Source of the DNA: Mycolicibacterium sp. J2
Lineage (GTDB): Bacteria; Actinomycetota; Actinomycetes; Mycobacteriales; Mycobacteriaceae
Direction of reading: 5' to 3'
NCBI RefSeq assembly: GCF_026240945.1
Contig: NZ_JAPFPY010000011.1
Coordinates: forward strand, 62,001-126,000
DNA length: 64,000 bases
Shown: positions 63,594 to 64,000 of the stretch, in pieces
How the letters are laid out: every line of letters begins with the position of its first letter
Position numbering within the stretch: the first letter of the stretch is position 1
Notes under the pieces: generated by a model
Database searches by the model: none
What the model saw: only the letters and a program-made list of their open reading frames with translations
Told to the model about the DNA's origin: nothing
Made by a program: the position numbers and the translations under genes

Positions 63594-64000
63594 TGATCGG
63601 GTCGCCGATGCTGACGTTGTTGTAGTACCACTGCGCGTTGTCCGGGCTGAGGTTGATGCACCCGTGGCTGACGTTGGAGTTGCCCTGGGAGGCGACCGAC
63701 CACGGTGCGGAATGCACGTAGACACCGCCCCAGGTGACGCGCACCGCGTAGTTGACCGTCAGCTTGTAGCCTTCCGGATCGCTGAGCGGGATACCGATGG
63801 TGCGCGAATCCATGACGACCGGGTTCTGCTTCTCCAGTGCGGTGAACGAACCGATCGGGGTGGGATGCTTGGGCTTACCCATCGAGGCCGGCATCTCCCG
63901 GACCACCTGGCCGTCGATGCTCACGGTGAAGGTGTGCGCGTCGATATCGGCGACACCGACCACCTGGGATCCGGTCTCGAAGGTCGTCTTGAACCCGCCG
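63580..64000 (-). CDS. L,D-transpeptidase (YkuD domain), 5' part cut off
   Basis: The 139 visible residues are the C-terminal catalytic half of a mycobacterial L,D-transpeptidase: VSIDGQVVREMPASMGKP, TPIGSF, GVYVHSAPWSVASQGNSNVSHGC with the catalytic Cys and its His, and INLSPDNAQWYYNN. These enzymes make 3-3 peptidoglycan cross-links outside the membrane and are the carbapenem targets. The N-terminal signal/lipobox and immunoglobulin-like domains lie beyond the right edge. Confidence 0.93.
   Translation of the reverse strand, partial: GGFKTTFETGSQVVGVADIDAHTFTVSIDGQVVREMPASMGKPKHPTPIGSFTALEKQNPVVMDSRTIGIPLSDPEGYKLTVNYAVRVTWGGVYVHSAPWSVASQGNSNVSHGCINLSPDNAQWYYNNVSIGDPIIIQA

Overview
The window is a chromosomal segment of a GC-rich mycobacterium, most likely a fast-growing Mycolicibacterium-type species. 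The evidence is the combination of furA-katG, an MmpS/MmpL operon, an antigen 85-type mycolyltransferase, a WS/DGAT acyltransferase, a RipD-type NlpC/P60 protein, F420-type luciferase-like oxidoreductases, a CYP125-type P450 and two DNA sites that fit the mycobacterial KstR consensus. I see no rRNA, tRNA, CRISPR array, insertion sequence or prophage. About 62 protein genes fill the window, with many 4-base start/stop overlaps and many leaderless promoters (a TANNNT hexamer 6-8 bases before the start codon).

Layout. 0-4.2 kb: end of an S4 RNA-binding protein gene, then a minus-strand operon (secreted Pro-rich protein, threonine aldolase, acyltransferase-3) and an F420-type oxidoreductase. 4.2-7.1 kb: furA-katG oxidative stress pair. 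7.1-11.2 kb: a complete four-gene sugar-type ABC importer. 11.2-13.6 kb: MBL-fold hydrolase, secreted PHB-depolymerase-like esterase, NYN nuclease-like protein. 13.6-17.8 kb: AraC regulator, VOC protein, DUF1801 protein and a short UvrA-like ATPase, followed by a GXWXG protein with its own promoter. 17.8-24.4 kb: inactive RipD, Tpx peroxidase, APH(6)-like kinase, P450, a degenerate OSBS-like protein, phosphodiesterase, cutinase. 24.5-27.9 kb: MOSC protein, SGNH hydrolase plus acyltransferase-3, small secreted protein.

28-32.3 kb: mmpS-mmpL-DUF732-Rv0455c-like operon, probably an export system related to siderophore secretion. 32.3-38.6 kb: drug efflux pump with divergent MarR regulator, an AT-rich palindromic gap, an active-site-intact NlpC/P60 protein, a CynX-type transporter with divergent FadR-type regulator, a 618-base gap without a gene, and yaaA. 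38.7-45.6 kb: antigen 85 homologue, WS/DGAT, Ala-rich secreted protein, a GNAT protein with a GyrA-like N-terminus, amidase. 45.8-52 kb: alpha/beta hydrolase, F420-type oxidoreductase, cinA and its small partner, a GH2 exo-glucosaminidase-like enzyme.

52-61 kb looks like an accessory steroid/lipid catabolic zone: a hydroxysteroid dehydrogenase-like SDR and a divergent DapB-like oxidoreductase share a KstR-type site, a nitronate monooxygenase-type gene has a second one, and a TetR-molybdopterin oxidoreductase pair and a CYP125 paralogue follow. 61-64 kb holds an MmyB-type regulator, a FadR-type regulator coupled to a fatty acid hydroxylase-like membrane enzyme, and the cut-off 5' part of an L,D-transpeptidase gene at the right edge.

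The most unusual items are a pair of long palindromes at convergent gene ends whose arms differ by paired (compensatory) changes, an OSBS-like protein that has lost its catalytic lysines, a GNAT fused to a GyrA-coiled-coil-like segment, a UvrA-like resistance-type operon, and a MerR-type promoter dyad before a GXWXG gene.
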